Shown here one piece after another: positions 39,431 through 49,339 of a stretch of 64,000 bases of DNA. The stretch's first letter is position 1, and the number at the start of each line of letters is the position of its first letter. The stretch covers positions 1-64,000 of the forward strand of contig JAGYOG010000003.1 in NCBI GenBank assembly GCA_018399495.1. Direction: 5' to 3'. Position numbers and translations under genes: made by a program. This DNA comes from Sphaerochaeta sp. (GTDB lineage Bacteria > Spirochaetota > Spirochaetia > Sphaerochaetales > Sphaerochaetaceae). Below the pieces are notes generated by a model, which was not told the DNA's origin, did no database searches, and saw only the letters and a list, made by a program, of their open reading frames with translations.

Positions 39431-39449
39431 TTTGCAAATGACTTGCAAA
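39431..39449. promoter_or_regulatory. Candidate metal-responsive operator upstream of znuA
   Basis: Perfect inverted repeat TTTGCAA-ATGAC-TTGCAAA 45 bp before the znuA start. Confidence 0.5.
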
Positions 39450-39493
39450 AATGCCACTGATTTACTATGTTGTAGACACTCAATGGAGGTATT

Positions 39494-40381
39494 ATGCGTA
39501 CACGTGCATTTCTCATATTGCTATTTCTTAGTATGACTTCTTTCGTGTTGTTTGGAGGAGGGAATACTGAGCAGAATTCCAAGCCGATTGTCATGGTGAG
39601 TATTCTTCCCCATGCGTATTTTGTTGACCAAATCGCTGGCGACCTGGTGGACACTGCTGTATTGGTTGGGGAGGGACAGAATCCTCACTCCTACGAACCC
39701 TCTCCATCACAAATGGCTCAGTTGGCGAAGGCCAGCATTTGGATTCTCAGTGGAACAGATTTTGAACATGCCCTTATCGATAAGGTTTCCAGTCTTTATC
39801 CCAATCTTACCATCGTGGATGGGACAGAAGGGATGGTTTTTCGCTCATTGGAAGATCATGACCATGAAGAAGATGGAGAAGAACCTGTTCATGATTTGAA
39901 CATTGATCGACATACCTGGCTTGGCTGGGAACAGTCAAAGGTACTCGTACACAACATCGTACATGCATTGACCAGCCATCTGGGTTTGTCTGAAGCCGTT
40001 GTGGGGCAGCGTTCTGAGCAGTTTCTCTCTCAGATTGATAAAGAGTTCACCTCATTGGAAACAGAGCTCACAGGTCTATCCGGAAGTACTGTCTTTGTTT
40101 ACCATCCTTCCTTTGGCTACTTCCTTGACTCATTCGGCCTGCATCAGGAGGCTGTTGAAACAGGAGGGAAGGAACCCACTGCAAAGGATCTGGCTACATT
40201 GATAGAAAAGGCACAAGTTGATAAAGCCAAAGTAATCTTCGTACAAAAGCAATTTCCATCTGGTAGTGCAGAGAAAGTCGCCCAGGTAGTGGGTGCCCAA
40301 GTAGTTGTACTCGACCCACTTGCCTATGATTGGCTGGGTAATATCCGCTTGATGGGTAATGCCCTCAAGGAAAGCCTATGA
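39494..40381 (+). CDS. znuA: Zinc/manganese ABC transporter substrate-binding protein
   Basis: VSILPHAYFVDQIAGD, GQNPHSYEPSPSQM, His-rich loop DHDHEEDGEEPVHD, HPSFGYFLDSFGLHQ. Confidence 0.9.
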   Translation: MRTRAFLILLFLSMTSFVLFGGGNTEQNSKPIVMVSILPHAYFVDQIAGDLVDTAVLVGEGQNPHSYEPSPSQMAQLAKASIWILSGTDFEHALIDKVSSLYPNLTIVDGTEGMVFRSLEDHDHEEDGEEPVHDLNIDRHTWLGWEQSKVLVHNIVHALTSHLGLSEAVVGQRSEQFLSQIDKEFTSLETELTGLSGSTVFVYHPSFGYFLDSFGLHQEAVETGGKEPTAKDLATLIEKAQVDKAKVIFVQKQFPSGSAEKVAQVVGAQVVVLDPLAYDWLGNIRLMGNALKESL

Positions 40382-41148
40382 GCAGTGTCCCTATCGCTCT
40401 CTCATTCCATGATGTTGCGTTCTCCTATCCCCACTTACAAGTGCTAGAGGATGTCTCCTTTCATTTTCATGCAGGAGAATTCATTGCCTTGGTCGGCCCA
40501 AATGGGGCAGGGAAGAGTACCTTGCTGAAATTGGTTCTTGGTCTGGAAGCACCCCAGGCAGGGACTATCAGACTGCTTGGGGAGAACCCAAGAAAGAGCA
40601 GGGCTCTTGTGGGGTATGTTCCCCAGCACACCAGTTATGACCCTAATTTTCCCATTTCCGTTCTGGAAGTGGTGAGAATGGGACGTGTAGATGCTACAAA
40701 GCGGGGAGGGAAGGCCGAACAGACGGAGAAAGCACTGAAAGCGCTCAGGCAGGTAGAACTCGAACACCTTGCCCAGCGGCCCTACAATGAGCTGAGTGGG
40801 GGGCAGAGGCGACGTGTGTTGGTTGCTCGTGCTCTCGCCGCTGAGCCCACCATGCTGATTCTCGATGAGCCAGCTGCCAATCTGGACAAGGAGAGCGAGC
40901 AGAGACTCTATGCAACCCTTAGCAAGCTCAAAGGCTCAACTACCATCTTGATTGTTACCCACGATATGAGGGAGGTTTCCCCCTTGATCGACCGGGTATT
41001 TTGCATTGATTCCCACAGGGATGGGAAGATTGGTCGGACGGTGGTTCAGCATGCCCTCGAGGAGGAAGCAGAAGGCTCGATAAAACGGGTGCGTCATGAT
41101 GTAGAGATTCCAGGAGACTTCTGTCACTTTCCAAGGGAGGATGTATGA
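40378..41148 (+). CDS. znuC: Zinc/manganese ABC transporter ATP-binding protein
   Basis: GPNGAGKSTLLKLVLG, LSGGQRRRVLVARALA, ILDEPAANLD. Confidence 0.93.
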   Translation: MSSVPIALSFHDVAFSYPHLQVLEDVSFHFHAGEFIALVGPNGAGKSTLLKLVLGLEAPQAGTIRLLGENPRKSRALVGYVPQHTSYDPNFPISVLEVVRMGRVDATKRGGKAEQTEKALKALRQVELEHLAQRPYNELSGGQRRRVLVARALAAEPTMLILDEPAANLDKESEQRLYATLSKLKGSTTILIVTHDMREVSPLIDRVFCIDSHRDGKIGRTVVQHALEEEAEGSIKRVRHDVEIPGDFCHFPREDV

Positions 41149-42011
41149 GCGATCTTCTAGGATTCTTCTCTGCACTGTTCAATCCTGATTTTCCCTTCGT
41201 AAGGAATGCCTTCTTCGCCGGATTGCTCTCTTCTGTTCTCTTTGGAGTACTGGGATCTGTGGTCACCGTGAAGCGGATAGCCGGCCTTGCTGGAGCCATC
41301 AGTCATGCGGTTCTAGGCGGTATTGGAATCGCGCTGTATCTCTCTGCTACCGGTTTGGTCCCGAACCTGAGCCCGATGGTAGGAGCAATTATCTTTGCAC
41401 TACTTTCTGCTGCGATAATCGGGACGGTCTCCCTTCGTTCCAAACAACGTGAGGACACAGTCATCCAAGCAATATGGGCAATCGGGATGAGTATTGGTGT
41501 GCTGTTCATGGCAAAAACTCCTGGGTATACAGATCTATCGAGTTATCTCTTTGGTAATATTTTGCTCATTTCACTTTCTGATTTGATCCTTCTTGCTATC
41601 CTTGATGTAGTGGTCATCTTCCTCGCTTGGAGATTTTATCCCCAGATTGAGGCAACTGCCTTTGATGAGGAGTTTGCTCAAGTGAGAGGTATTCCTGCCC
41701 ATGTGGTGTTTCTGGCCATTCTCTCGATAACGGCGGTAGCTGTTGTATTGCTTCAGACATTTGTGGGTATCGTGATGGTAATTGCCATGCTCACGCTTCC
41801 AGCTGGAACGGCAGGATATAAGGCGAAGAATCTTGCCTCCATGATGATCTTTGCCACGCTTTTCTCCTTTCTTTTCTCCTTTGCAGGACTTGCTGTGGGG
41901 TGGGGATTCGATATTCCTGTTGGAGCAACCGTCGTAGTTATTGCTGGTTCGTTCTACCTAGGAAGGTCAGCAGGTGACGTATTGAAAAAATGGAGGAAAC
42001 ACCATGACTAA
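41145..42011 (+). CDS. znuB: Zinc/manganese ABC transporter permease
   Basis: NAFFAGLLSSVLFGVLGSVVTVKRIAGLAGAISHAVLGGIGIALYL. Confidence 0.92.
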   Translation: MSDLLGFFSALFNPDFPFVRNAFFAGLLSSVLFGVLGSVVTVKRIAGLAGAISHAVLGGIGIALYLSATGLVPNLSPMVGAIIFALLSAAIIGTVSLRSKQREDTVIQAIWAIGMSIGVLFMAKTPGYTDLSSYLFGNILLISLSDLILLAILDVVVIFLAWRFYPQIEATAFDEEFAQVRGIPAHVVFLAILSITAVAVVLLQTFVGIVMVIAMLTLPAGTAGYKAKNLASMMIFATLFSFLFSFAGLAVGWGFDIPVGATVVVIAGSFYLGRSAGDVLKKWRKHHD

Positions 42012-42387
42012 AGCACGAAAAGCCCTACTGGAGTTGTTGAAAGAGAGCAAAGAACCGGTCAGTGCGTCGATGCTAAGTGGAGATCCTGCCCTTCCTTTTG
42101 ACCAAGCGACCATTTATCGCAACCTCCACTACCTGGAGGAGCAAGGGTTTGCTGAATCGTTCATCCTTCACTGCACGGAACATGGCACAGAACGCTACTA
42201 TAGCTATCTCAGTCGTGGTGAAGGGGTCCATCACCACTGGTTCCATTGTGAGAAATGCCATAAGTTTATCGATCTTGGAGGGTGTGCCTATCAAGAGCAA
42301 ATGAAGGAGTGGGAGCAGAAGTATGGATTTATCATCACCGAACACACCTTTTTTCTTACAGGTATCTGTGCCTCCTGCAAATCATGA
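42004..42387 (+). CDS. Fur-family regulator (Zur-like by context)
   Basis: FDQATIYRNLHYLEEQGF, HHHWFHCEKCHKFIDL, CASC. Confidence 0.88.
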   Translation: MTKARKALLELLKESKEPVSASMLSGDPALPFDQATIYRNLHYLEEQGFAESFILHCTEHGTERYYSYLSRGEGVHHHWFHCEKCHKFIDLGGCAYQEQMKEWEQKYGFIITEHTFFLTGICASCKS

Positions 42388-43305
42388 TCACTTCCTGAGC
42401 AATGAGAAGAGTTGGAGCCGGTTGTTTACCCCTATCTTGCTATAGATGTTCTTGATATGGGTTTTAACGGTGTTTGGTGAGATATAGAGTTGCTTTGCTA
42501 TCTCTTGATTACTGCATCCTGATGCTAGGAGTTTCAAGACCTCTTCTTCTCTGCTTGAAAGTCCGTACTTTTTTCCTTCGATTGTATCCACATGGTCGGT
42601 CTGCTCCCAAGTCAAGAAATACCTTCGGCTTATAAAGTAGTAGAGGTAGACAGACAGGGTTGAGAAGCTGAGATATACAAGCTTGAAAGGAAGATTATTA
42701 AAGAAGAGTAAATCGAGCGGAAAGAGGAAGAAGAGGGGGAGGAAGGTGTAGATGATTCCATTCAGGAGCCGTTCTTCTTCCCATGTAGTTGCCTTTTTGA
42801 CGAATATACTACTCATGATTGCGTGGATGATTAAAAACATGCTTCCAGCAAAGAAATGGTAGGAGATGGTGTTTTCCATTGCTTTCTGCCAATTTCCCTC
42901 ACTCTTGGCGATAATTACCCAGAGGCTGATGAGGAAAAAAAGCAAGATCAGAAGGGTGAGGATGCGATTCCCTAATAGTTTCTGCTTAGCATTGGCTGGA
43001 AGGAGTTGTATCAAGTACCTGCTCATCATAAGCAACAGTGTCGTGGTGAGAAGCACAGAGAAAATAGTGGCCCCAAGGGCAAATATCTGAAAGGCCTTCG
43101 CATCAAGGTTTCCCACCGGTAGCGTTCTGGTGAGGTAGGTAATCAAGAGGGAGAGGCCCATCTGGAGTGAGAGTGGGACAAGCACCGTGAGGAAAGATCC
43201 GATATACGGATCACGTACACGGTAGAAGAGCAAGATACAGAGACAAGTAATGGATACCACCAAAGCGGTGGTAAGAAAGAGCAGGATATCCGATAGGATT
43301 ACCAT
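42388..43305 (-). CDS. Membrane-embedded LuxR-family regulator
   Basis: About seven hydrophobic segments followed by [49 protein letters not shown]. Confidence 0.9.
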   Translation of the reverse strand: MVILSDILLFLTTALVVSITCLCILLFYRVRDPYIGSFLTVLVPLSLQMGLSLLITYLTRTLPVGNLDAKAFQIFALGATIFSVLLTTTLLLMMSRYLIQLLPANAKQKLLGNRILTLLILLFFLISLWVIIAKSEGNWQKAMENTISYHFFAGSMFLIIHAIMSSIFVKKATTWEEERLLNGIIYTFLPLFFLFPLDLLFFNNLPFKLVYLSFSTLSVYLYYFISRRYFLTWEQTDHVDTIEGKKYGLSSREEEVLKLLASGCSNQEIAKQLYISPNTVKTHIKNIYSKIGVNNRLQLFSLLRK

Positions 43306-43343
43306 GGAATCCCTCCTTGGATAATCCTATCATATCTCTTTGT

Positions 43344-44588
43344 TCAGAACCATGCATGGAGCCCTATCTGCAGGGAATCATTGGCGTCCCATGTGTGGTA
43401 CAAACTATCTTTCGTCTCAATTGAACCATACCAGGTAGTCTTGAGGAAGAAGGATAGATTATCCCCCAGAGCATAGGTGGCTGAGGCAAGGATGAGGTAC
43501 CCGGTGCTTTCCAATTGGTAGGTTCCAGCTACCCTGCAAGCAAGTTTTTCCCGGAAGAATTTGAGTTCTGCAGCCGCAAGTAGGGTATTTGCATAGGCCT
43601 TGCCATCATTGGAAGCAAGGACATCGACATCCATTGGAGAAGACGGAAAGTGCAGTACATACTGTCCTTGGTAGGCAACTGCCAGAAATGTACCACTCGC
43701 ACTATGGGTATATGAGAGCTCTGCCAAGTAGGCCCACTTGCTATTGTATAGTCCAGGGTCACTTCCATCGGTATCCTCACTGAGAAAGAAACCACCCTCC
43801 AGGGCAAGTGTAAGGGGTCCAAACAAGCTACTCGATTCAAAGCCAATAAGTTGGTAACGGGTATGAATGGTCTCTGCCCCGGTTATTGCATAGGTAGAAT
43901 CGTAGGTGATATTGGTATAACCACTTTGCGGCCAGTACCCATTAAAATAGAGAAGTCCAAGGTCAATTGGGCTTGTGTGGATACGGTAGCGTGCTCCTCC
44001 GCCAATCTTCTCAAGGTTCATAGTTTCTTCTTCGTCCAAGGTCACAGAGGAGAATTGTGCGGGTATAAGCGACCATCGTCCTGTATTCTCCAGGGTAGTA
44101 GTGCGAAATCCTGGTTTCAGAACGACATCCAGGGAACTTCGTTCCTGGTAGGTAGTCAACGATAGCATCAGTTCCGGCAGTTTCATTGCTTCTAGGTCAT
44201 CTTTGATGCCGCCGCTGAGATCCTGAGCATTGAGTACATCCACGACATGGGTGAGAGAGGCACTTCCCCAAGGGTGGGTTATCCAGCCTGTAGTAAGAAT
44301 CTGGTTGCCTCTGAATATGCTGATGGAGAGATGTTTCGCTGAAAGCTTGCTTGTGGCGACATCAATTTGTAAAGTGGTTTGAGCTCTATAGGCCTCATTA
44401 TTATAATCGACGGAGATATCGAGGAGTAATTGAGGCTCCAAGGTTTTATCACGATAGATGATCAAGGAGGTCTCTTTTTGCAGATATATTTTCCTGGCAG
44501 GTTCTTCTTCATCAGCAAAGATGTCAAAGGCAAATAGGAGTGCTGTTGTTGCAAGCAGCAGTATGGTAATAAGAATGATTCGTTTCAT
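43344..44588 (-). CDS. Putative outer-membrane protein
   Basis: Signal peptide MKRIILITILLLATTALLFAFD, beta-strand-rich, C-term LHAWF. Confidence 0.65.
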   Translation of the reverse strand: MKRIILITILLLATTALLFAFDIFADEEEPARKIYLQKETSLIIYRDKTLEPQLLLDISVDYNNEAYRAQTTLQIDVATSKLSAKHLSISIFRGNQILTTGWITHPWGSASLTHVVDVLNAQDLSGGIKDDLEAMKLPELMLSLTTYQERSSLDVVLKPGFRTTTLENTGRWSLIPAQFSSVTLDEEETMNLEKIGGGARYRIHTSPIDLGLLYFNGYWPQSGYTNITYDSTYAITGAETIHTRYQLIGFESSSLFGPLTLALEGGFFLSEDTDGSDPGLYNSKWAYLAELSYTHSASGTFLAVAYQGQYVLHFPSSPMDVDVLASNDGKAYANTLLAAAELKFFREKLACRVAGTYQLESTGYLILASATYALGDNLSFFLKTTWYGSIETKDSLYHTWDANDSLQIGLHAWF

Positions 44589-45352
44589 CAGAGCCTCCCT
44601 GTTTCCAGAAATCTGGTGGTAAAGTATCCCTCAGGAAGAGGAATGTCATAGCGTGCTTGGAGTATCTCCAAGCGTGTGGTGTGTGAACTGGAGTGGGTTT
44701 TCATCACCATAATCGTACTAACCGGACGATCAGAGATGGTTTCAATTGCTTCAGTAGTCAATATTTTTAGGATTGTTTTCCCATCATGTTCGTAAAACTG
44801 GACTTCCAAGGGCAGGAAGGTTTCCTTGTCAACAATGGTGAGGGTTTTTCCGTAGGCTTTCACCTCATGGGGAATCGACTCGACTGTATAGCTCTTGCCA
44901 TCCTCGGAAATGAGATGATGATCTGCTTGACCAGTATCATATGTGGTTGAGGCCATATCATTATAGGAGAAGTCGCTGCCCATAAAGGAGCCGGCCTCCT
45001 CGGTGCCTGCAATTTTCCTGATTCGTTTAAGTGAGGGGAGGAAAATCCACTGTTCGGTGGTCCCCCCTGTTCCTTCAACGGAGAGGAAGCGGGTATTACG
45101 CACACTTTCCGGGGAAAGGAATACAGTTAGGGTGGATGTTTTGCCATATTGTGTTGCGCTGAGTGTTTGTAGTCGTCTCTCCCTGGTATTTCCTGTTCTG
45201 TCGATCAAGGTGAGTTTGATATCAAGCGCCGAAGTCGATGAACTCTGGGTTTCAAGTACCAGCTCCATGATCTGGTCAGCTGTGGGCGAGCTGAAGAGTG
45301 CAAGAGAACATCCAAGGCAGAGTATAGAGAACAGAGTGATAAATCGTTTCAT
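44588..45352 (-). CDS. Outer-membrane lipoprotein-sorting (LolA-like) protein
   Basis: Signal peptide; WIFLPSLKRIRKIAGTEEAGSFMGSDFSYNDM, TLTIVDKETFLPLEVQFYEHDGK. Confidence 0.85.
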   Translation of the reverse strand: MKRFITLFSILCLGCSLALFSSPTADQIMELVLETQSSSTSALDIKLTLIDRTGNTRERRLQTLSATQYGKTSTLTVFLSPESVRNTRFLSVEGTGGTTEQWIFLPSLKRIRKIAGTEEAGSFMGSDFSYNDMASTTYDTGQADHHLISEDGKSYTVESIPHEVKAYGKTLTIVDKETFLPLEVQFYEHDGKTILKILTTEAIETISDRPVSTIMVMKTHSSSHTTRLEILQARYDIPLPEGYFTTRFLETGRL

Positions 45353-47712
45353 GATTTCCTCCTGGAAGTGTTGAATAGTTTTGGAAGATGGACCTGTAGC
45401 GCCACCAACAGCAAGAGTGCGGCAGAACTAGCTGAGATCATGGCGATACAGAAGAGCAAGCCAAGGTTGGCTATCGGGAGGAAGCGACTGAATAGAAGGC
45501 CGCTGAATCCAATTGCCACCGATGCTGCATTCGCCAAAATCGCTTTTCCTGTGGTCATCAGTATCTCTTCAAGTGAGTGCTTGTTACGCATGAAAGCTGA
45601 GAGCAAGTGGATGGCATAATCCACCCCGATACCGATTGAAAGAGCTGCAATGAGACTGGTGATGATATCCAGCTTGATAGAGAAAAGAGCCATGGCTAGG
45701 AACACCGAAGCAAGTGCGTAGAGGCAAGGAAGCAAGGCGAGTGTGGCAAGTTTTGCAGAGCGGAGGGTAAAGAGGACCAGTATCCAGACAGCAATAAGTG
45801 AGCTGAAGAGACTGATGATCTGACTCTTTGTGACCAAGTCAGTCAGGGCAAGGCTTACCGCTTCTCCTCCTCCAATCTCCACGGTCCATGTTGAAGGAAA
45901 GAGGGTGGGTAGTTTGGTTGAGATCAAGCGGAGTGTCTCCGTGTGTGATTCCTTGAGCAAGATAGTGAAAAGCGTGGAATCCGGTTCTAAAGGATCGTCG
46001 ATGAAGCTATCCAAGGATGAGCTGTACAACAACAAATACTGGGCGATAAGATGGCTCAGCTCCTCCTCTGTGGAAAGCCCATATTTTGTTGGGTCACTGG
46101 GAATTTCATAAGATCCTTTACCACCGCTTTCCAGCTGCTTGGTTGCTGTGGGGTTGGTAGTAGATTCTTCGGTGGAGAGTGGACCGGAGAAAAAGTCAAA
46201 TACCGGTTCATCTTGTACCGTTTCCACTATCGCTCCCTCAGCAGGTCCAAGCAACTGATTCATTCTCTTGATGAAGGGTAAGATGGACTGAACACCACCC
46301 ACAGTTGGTTCTTCTTTAATAGTCTCTACAGCACGTTCAAGTGTTTTAAGTACTTCTGGACTAAGGGTAGCAGTACCTTCTGGCGGGGTGACCATGACCG
46401 AAAGGGAGAAGGAACCTTGCATTGCCTGGTTATATCGGTTGTTCATTTTAACCAAGGATGAGGAAGGCCTAAAGAATGCAAGCATGTTTGTGCCTTCCTG
46501 CAAGGACATGTAAGAGAGAGGAAGGACAACGATGATCATAAGCAGAAAGAGTGTGATTGTCAGCTTGCCCCATTTATTGGAAAGCTTTAACGCAAAGCGG
46601 ACGAGGCGCATTGTGTGTGGCTTGCTCGCCCTCTGCGGTTTTGGCACCCTCACCTGATATACGACCCTGATTAAGGCAGGAAGCAGGATGAGTGAGCTAC
46701 CTGCACAGGCAACTACTCCGATGAAACTGAGCAAACCGAATGTCCTGAAAGGCCCCAGAGGACTGGAGAGTTGGGCAAGAAATGCAAACGCTGTCGTTGC
46801 TGCAGCCCCAATAATTGGATAGGTATTGGTGTGGACTACTTTCTGTAAGATTTCTTCAACATTCCCACCAGTATATTCTTGGTAGAAATGGCTGAATATG
46901 TGGATGGTATAGGCACTCCCTACGATGAGAAGAAGGACTGGAACGAGCATCGTTGCCATGGTTACGGTGATTCCCGTCCATGCCATGATACCCAGAGTAA
47001 GAGAACTACTGAACACCAGTGGGACAAGAGAGAGTAGTACTGCAGCAACTCTCCGAAGGAAGAAATAGAGTACTATAACAATCAGTAATGCAACGATCGG
47101 GGCAAGAATTGCCAGATCGCTGAGCAGACTTCTTTCAATCTCCTCGGTAACAGCTGGTAGCCCCAGAAGAGAGTACTCAAGACCTTCGAGAGGGAGTAAT
47201 ATCTCCCTGAGATTGGCGAGCAAGAGAGTCGCATGGTACTCTCGTGTAGTTTGGATCAGAATGGAGAGAACTTGGTGGTCCTCAGAGATGAATGTACCTT
47301 CATAGAAAGAGGGCCATGATGCAATACGTTCCTCTATTCGCCCTACATCCCCATCATAGAGTGAGACAACTGCAACTCCGTCGGAAGATGGTTCCATATG
47401 CTTGAGATTTGCCAAGCTTGAAGCTTGTTTCACCCCATCCAGTGCTTCTATCTGTCTTGTCAGTGAAGTAAGTTGTTCGAGATACTCTTCCTTCAGAATT
47501 GAATGCGGAGCGTACAGACTTACCACTACCGAGTCTAGAGAACCAAATCGTTCCTCAATCTTCTCATTGGTTGTTACCACCGGATGTGCTTTGGGAATGA
47601 ATGCATCGGTTGAGCTGTCAATATGGAGCCGCCCTATACTGCTGATGCAGATAAGGCTGATAAGAAGGGAAACAACAATAATGATCCAGCTACGTGCAAT
47701 GTGCCTACGCAT
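45349..47712 (-). CDS. MMPL/RND-family transporter
   Basis: Two SSD-like TM blocks (VLYFFLRRVAAVLLSLVPLVFSSSLTLGIMAWTGI; ALFSIKLDIITSLIAALSIGIGVDYAIHLLSAF) and large periplasmic loops. Confidence 0.92.
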   Translation of the reverse strand: MRRHIARSWIIIVVSLLISLICISSIGRLHIDSSTDAFIPKAHPVVTTNEKIEERFGSLDSVVVSLYAPHSILKEEYLEQLTSLTRQIEALDGVKQASSLANLKHMEPSSDGVAVVSLYDGDVGRIEERIASWPSFYEGTFISEDHQVLSILIQTTREYHATLLLANLREILLPLEGLEYSLLGLPAVTEEIERSLLSDLAILAPIVALLIVIVLYFFLRRVAAVLLSLVPLVFSSSLTLGIMAWTGITVTMATMLVPVLLLIVGSAYTIHIFSHFYQEYTGGNVEEILQKVVHTNTYPIIGAAATTAFAFLAQLSSPLGPFRTFGLLSFIGVVACAGSSLILLPALIRVVYQVRVPKPQRASKPHTMRLVRFALKLSNKWGKLTITLFLLMIIVVLPLSYMSLQEGTNMLAFFRPSSSLVKMNNRYNQAMQGSFSLSVMVTPPEGTATLSPEVLKTLERAVETIKEEPTVGGVQSILPFIKRMNQLLGPAEGAIVETVQDEPVFDFFSGPLSTEESTTNPTATKQLESGGKGSYEIPSDPTKYGLSTEEELSHLIAQYLLLYSSSLDSFIDDPLEPDSTLFTILLKESHTETLRLISTKLPTLFPSTWTVEIGGGEAVSLALTDLVTKSQIISLFSSLIAVWILVLFTLRSAKLATLALLPCLYALASVFLAMALFSIKLDIITSLIAALSIGIGVDYAIHLLSAFMRNKHSLEEILMTTGKAILANAASVAIGFSGLLFSRFLPIANLGLLFCIAMISASSAALLLLVALQVHLPKLFNTSRRKS

Positions 47713-47862
47713 ACTTTAATGCTAGTTCTTGGACATAGGAAAACAATCGCCTGGAGAGAGTATTCTTCTCACCTTTTTGGGTGATTCTCTTCTCACCCCT
47801 ATGGGGACCATGCTTTACAAATCAGTGTGAATCACCTCATGATACGCATAGGAGGCAGGGAT

Positions 47863-49296
47863 ATGATGTATACCAAGATTGTTGCCACACTGGGGCCAGC
47901 GAGTGAGACATATTCGATGGTTAAAGCCATACTGGAAGCAGGATGCCGTGTAATCAGATTAAATTTCAGCCACGGTTCGCATGAAGAACAACAAAAGCGG
48001 TTTGAATACGCCAGACAGGCAAGCAAGGAGTTGGGGTTCCCTATAACGGTATTCATGGACCTGCAAGGGCCCAAGATCCGTCTTGGACAACTGCAGGAAG
48101 AGAGGTATGTCCTGCAAAAGGGAGAGAAGCTTATCCTGACCACCGAACCTTGTGTGGGTACCAGGGAGCGTATCAGCATCGACTATCCGTTCCTACATGA
48201 GGAAATCCAAGTAGGGCAACGCATATTGATCAATGATGGATTGGTCTCCCTTGTTGTGGAAGGAATAGAAGGGAAAGATATTCACTGTTCCTTGGTAGAA
48301 GAGGGCGTCCTTCTTCCTCGTAAAGGAGTAAACCTTCCAGAGGTTCCCTTACGCCAGCTGAGCTCATTCACGGAGAAGGATAAGAGAGACTTGGATTTTG
48401 CCTTCAAGAACAACCTTGACTATGTTGCTCTCTCCTTCGTTCGTAGCGGAAAGGATGTCAAGGCATTGAAAGAGCATATGATGGCCTCTTACGGCAGAAT
48501 CATCCCAATTATCAGCAAGATTGAGAAACCAGAGGCAGTAACCAACCTGCAGGAGATTATGGATGAGTCGAGCGTTATCATGATTGCCCGAGGAGACTTG
48601 GGGGTGGAAGTTCCTGCCGAGGAGGTCCCCTTGATACAGAAAGCGATCATCAGATCCTGCATCGATCGTGGACTTCCTGTCATCACCGCAACACAGATGC
48701 TGGAATCAATGATGCACAATCCCAAGCCTACCAGAGCTGAAACCAATGACGTGGCAAATGCGGTACTGGATGGAACGAGCGCCGTGATGCTCAGTGGAGA
48801 AACCGCCGCTGGGGAGTATCCCTTGCAGGCAGTGACCACGATGAGTCGGATTGCCAGTTTGGCTGAGCGTAGTGATGTGTTTCAGAAGCAGGTATTCAAT
48901 CAGATCAGCATGCTGGATCCCGATAGAAGGATTACAACAACTGAAGCTGTGGGGCTTGCAACCCGTGAACTTTCACTTTCGGTTGGGGCAACCTTTATTG
49001 CATGTTTTACTCAATCAGGCTCTACTGCGCGGTTGATTGCAAAATTCCGACCTTCAATACCCATTATTGCTTTTTCTCCCTTACCGGAGGTGATAACCTA
49101 CCTTGCCTTGAGTTGGGGAGTTACCCCAATTCTTATCGACCAACTTGCGAGTGTGGATGAGTTGTTGGCATATGCTCCTAATTATTTGCAGGAACAGGGA
49201 TTGGTGAAACAAGGAGATACCGTGGTAATTACTGCCGGGGTTCCAGTAGGCAGCAGTGGTAAGACCAATATGATCAAGGTCGTAGAGATTGAATAA
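47863..49296 (+). CDS. pyk: Pyruvate kinase
   Basis: KIVATLGPASE, VIRLNFSHGSHEE, MDLQGPKIRLG, IARGDLGVEVPAEEVP, ATQMLESMMHNPKPTRAETNDVANAVLDGTSAVMLSGETAAGEYP. Confidence 0.97.
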   Translation: MMYTKIVATLGPASETYSMVKAILEAGCRVIRLNFSHGSHEEQQKRFEYARQASKELGFPITVFMDLQGPKIRLGQLQEERYVLQKGEKLILTTEPCVGTRERISIDYPFLHEEIQVGQRILINDGLVSLVVEGIEGKDIHCSLVEEGVLLPRKGVNLPEVPLRQLSSFTEKDKRDLDFAFKNNLDYVALSFVRSGKDVKALKEHMMASYGRIIPIISKIEKPEAVTNLQEIMDESSVIMIARGDLGVEVPAEEVPLIQKAIIRSCIDRGLPVITATQMLESMMHNPKPTRAETNDVANAVLDGTSAVMLSGETAAGEYPLQAVTTMSRIASLAERSDVFQKQVFNQISMLDPDRRITTTEAVGLATRELSLSVGATFIACFTQSGSTARLIAKFRPSIPIIAFSPLPEVITYLALSWGVTPILIDQLASVDELLAYAPNYLQEQGLVKQGDTVVITAGVPVGSSGKTNMIKVVEIE

Positions 49297-49302
49297 TGAT
49301 GA

Positions 49303-49331
49303 GAAGGCCGGTGCAGAAAGCACTGGCCTTC
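49303..49331. terminator. Hairpin between convergent pyk and OMP gene
   Basis: GAAGGCCGGTGC-AGAAA-GCACTGGCCTTC. Confidence 0.7.
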
Positions 49332-49339
49332 CTTTACTA

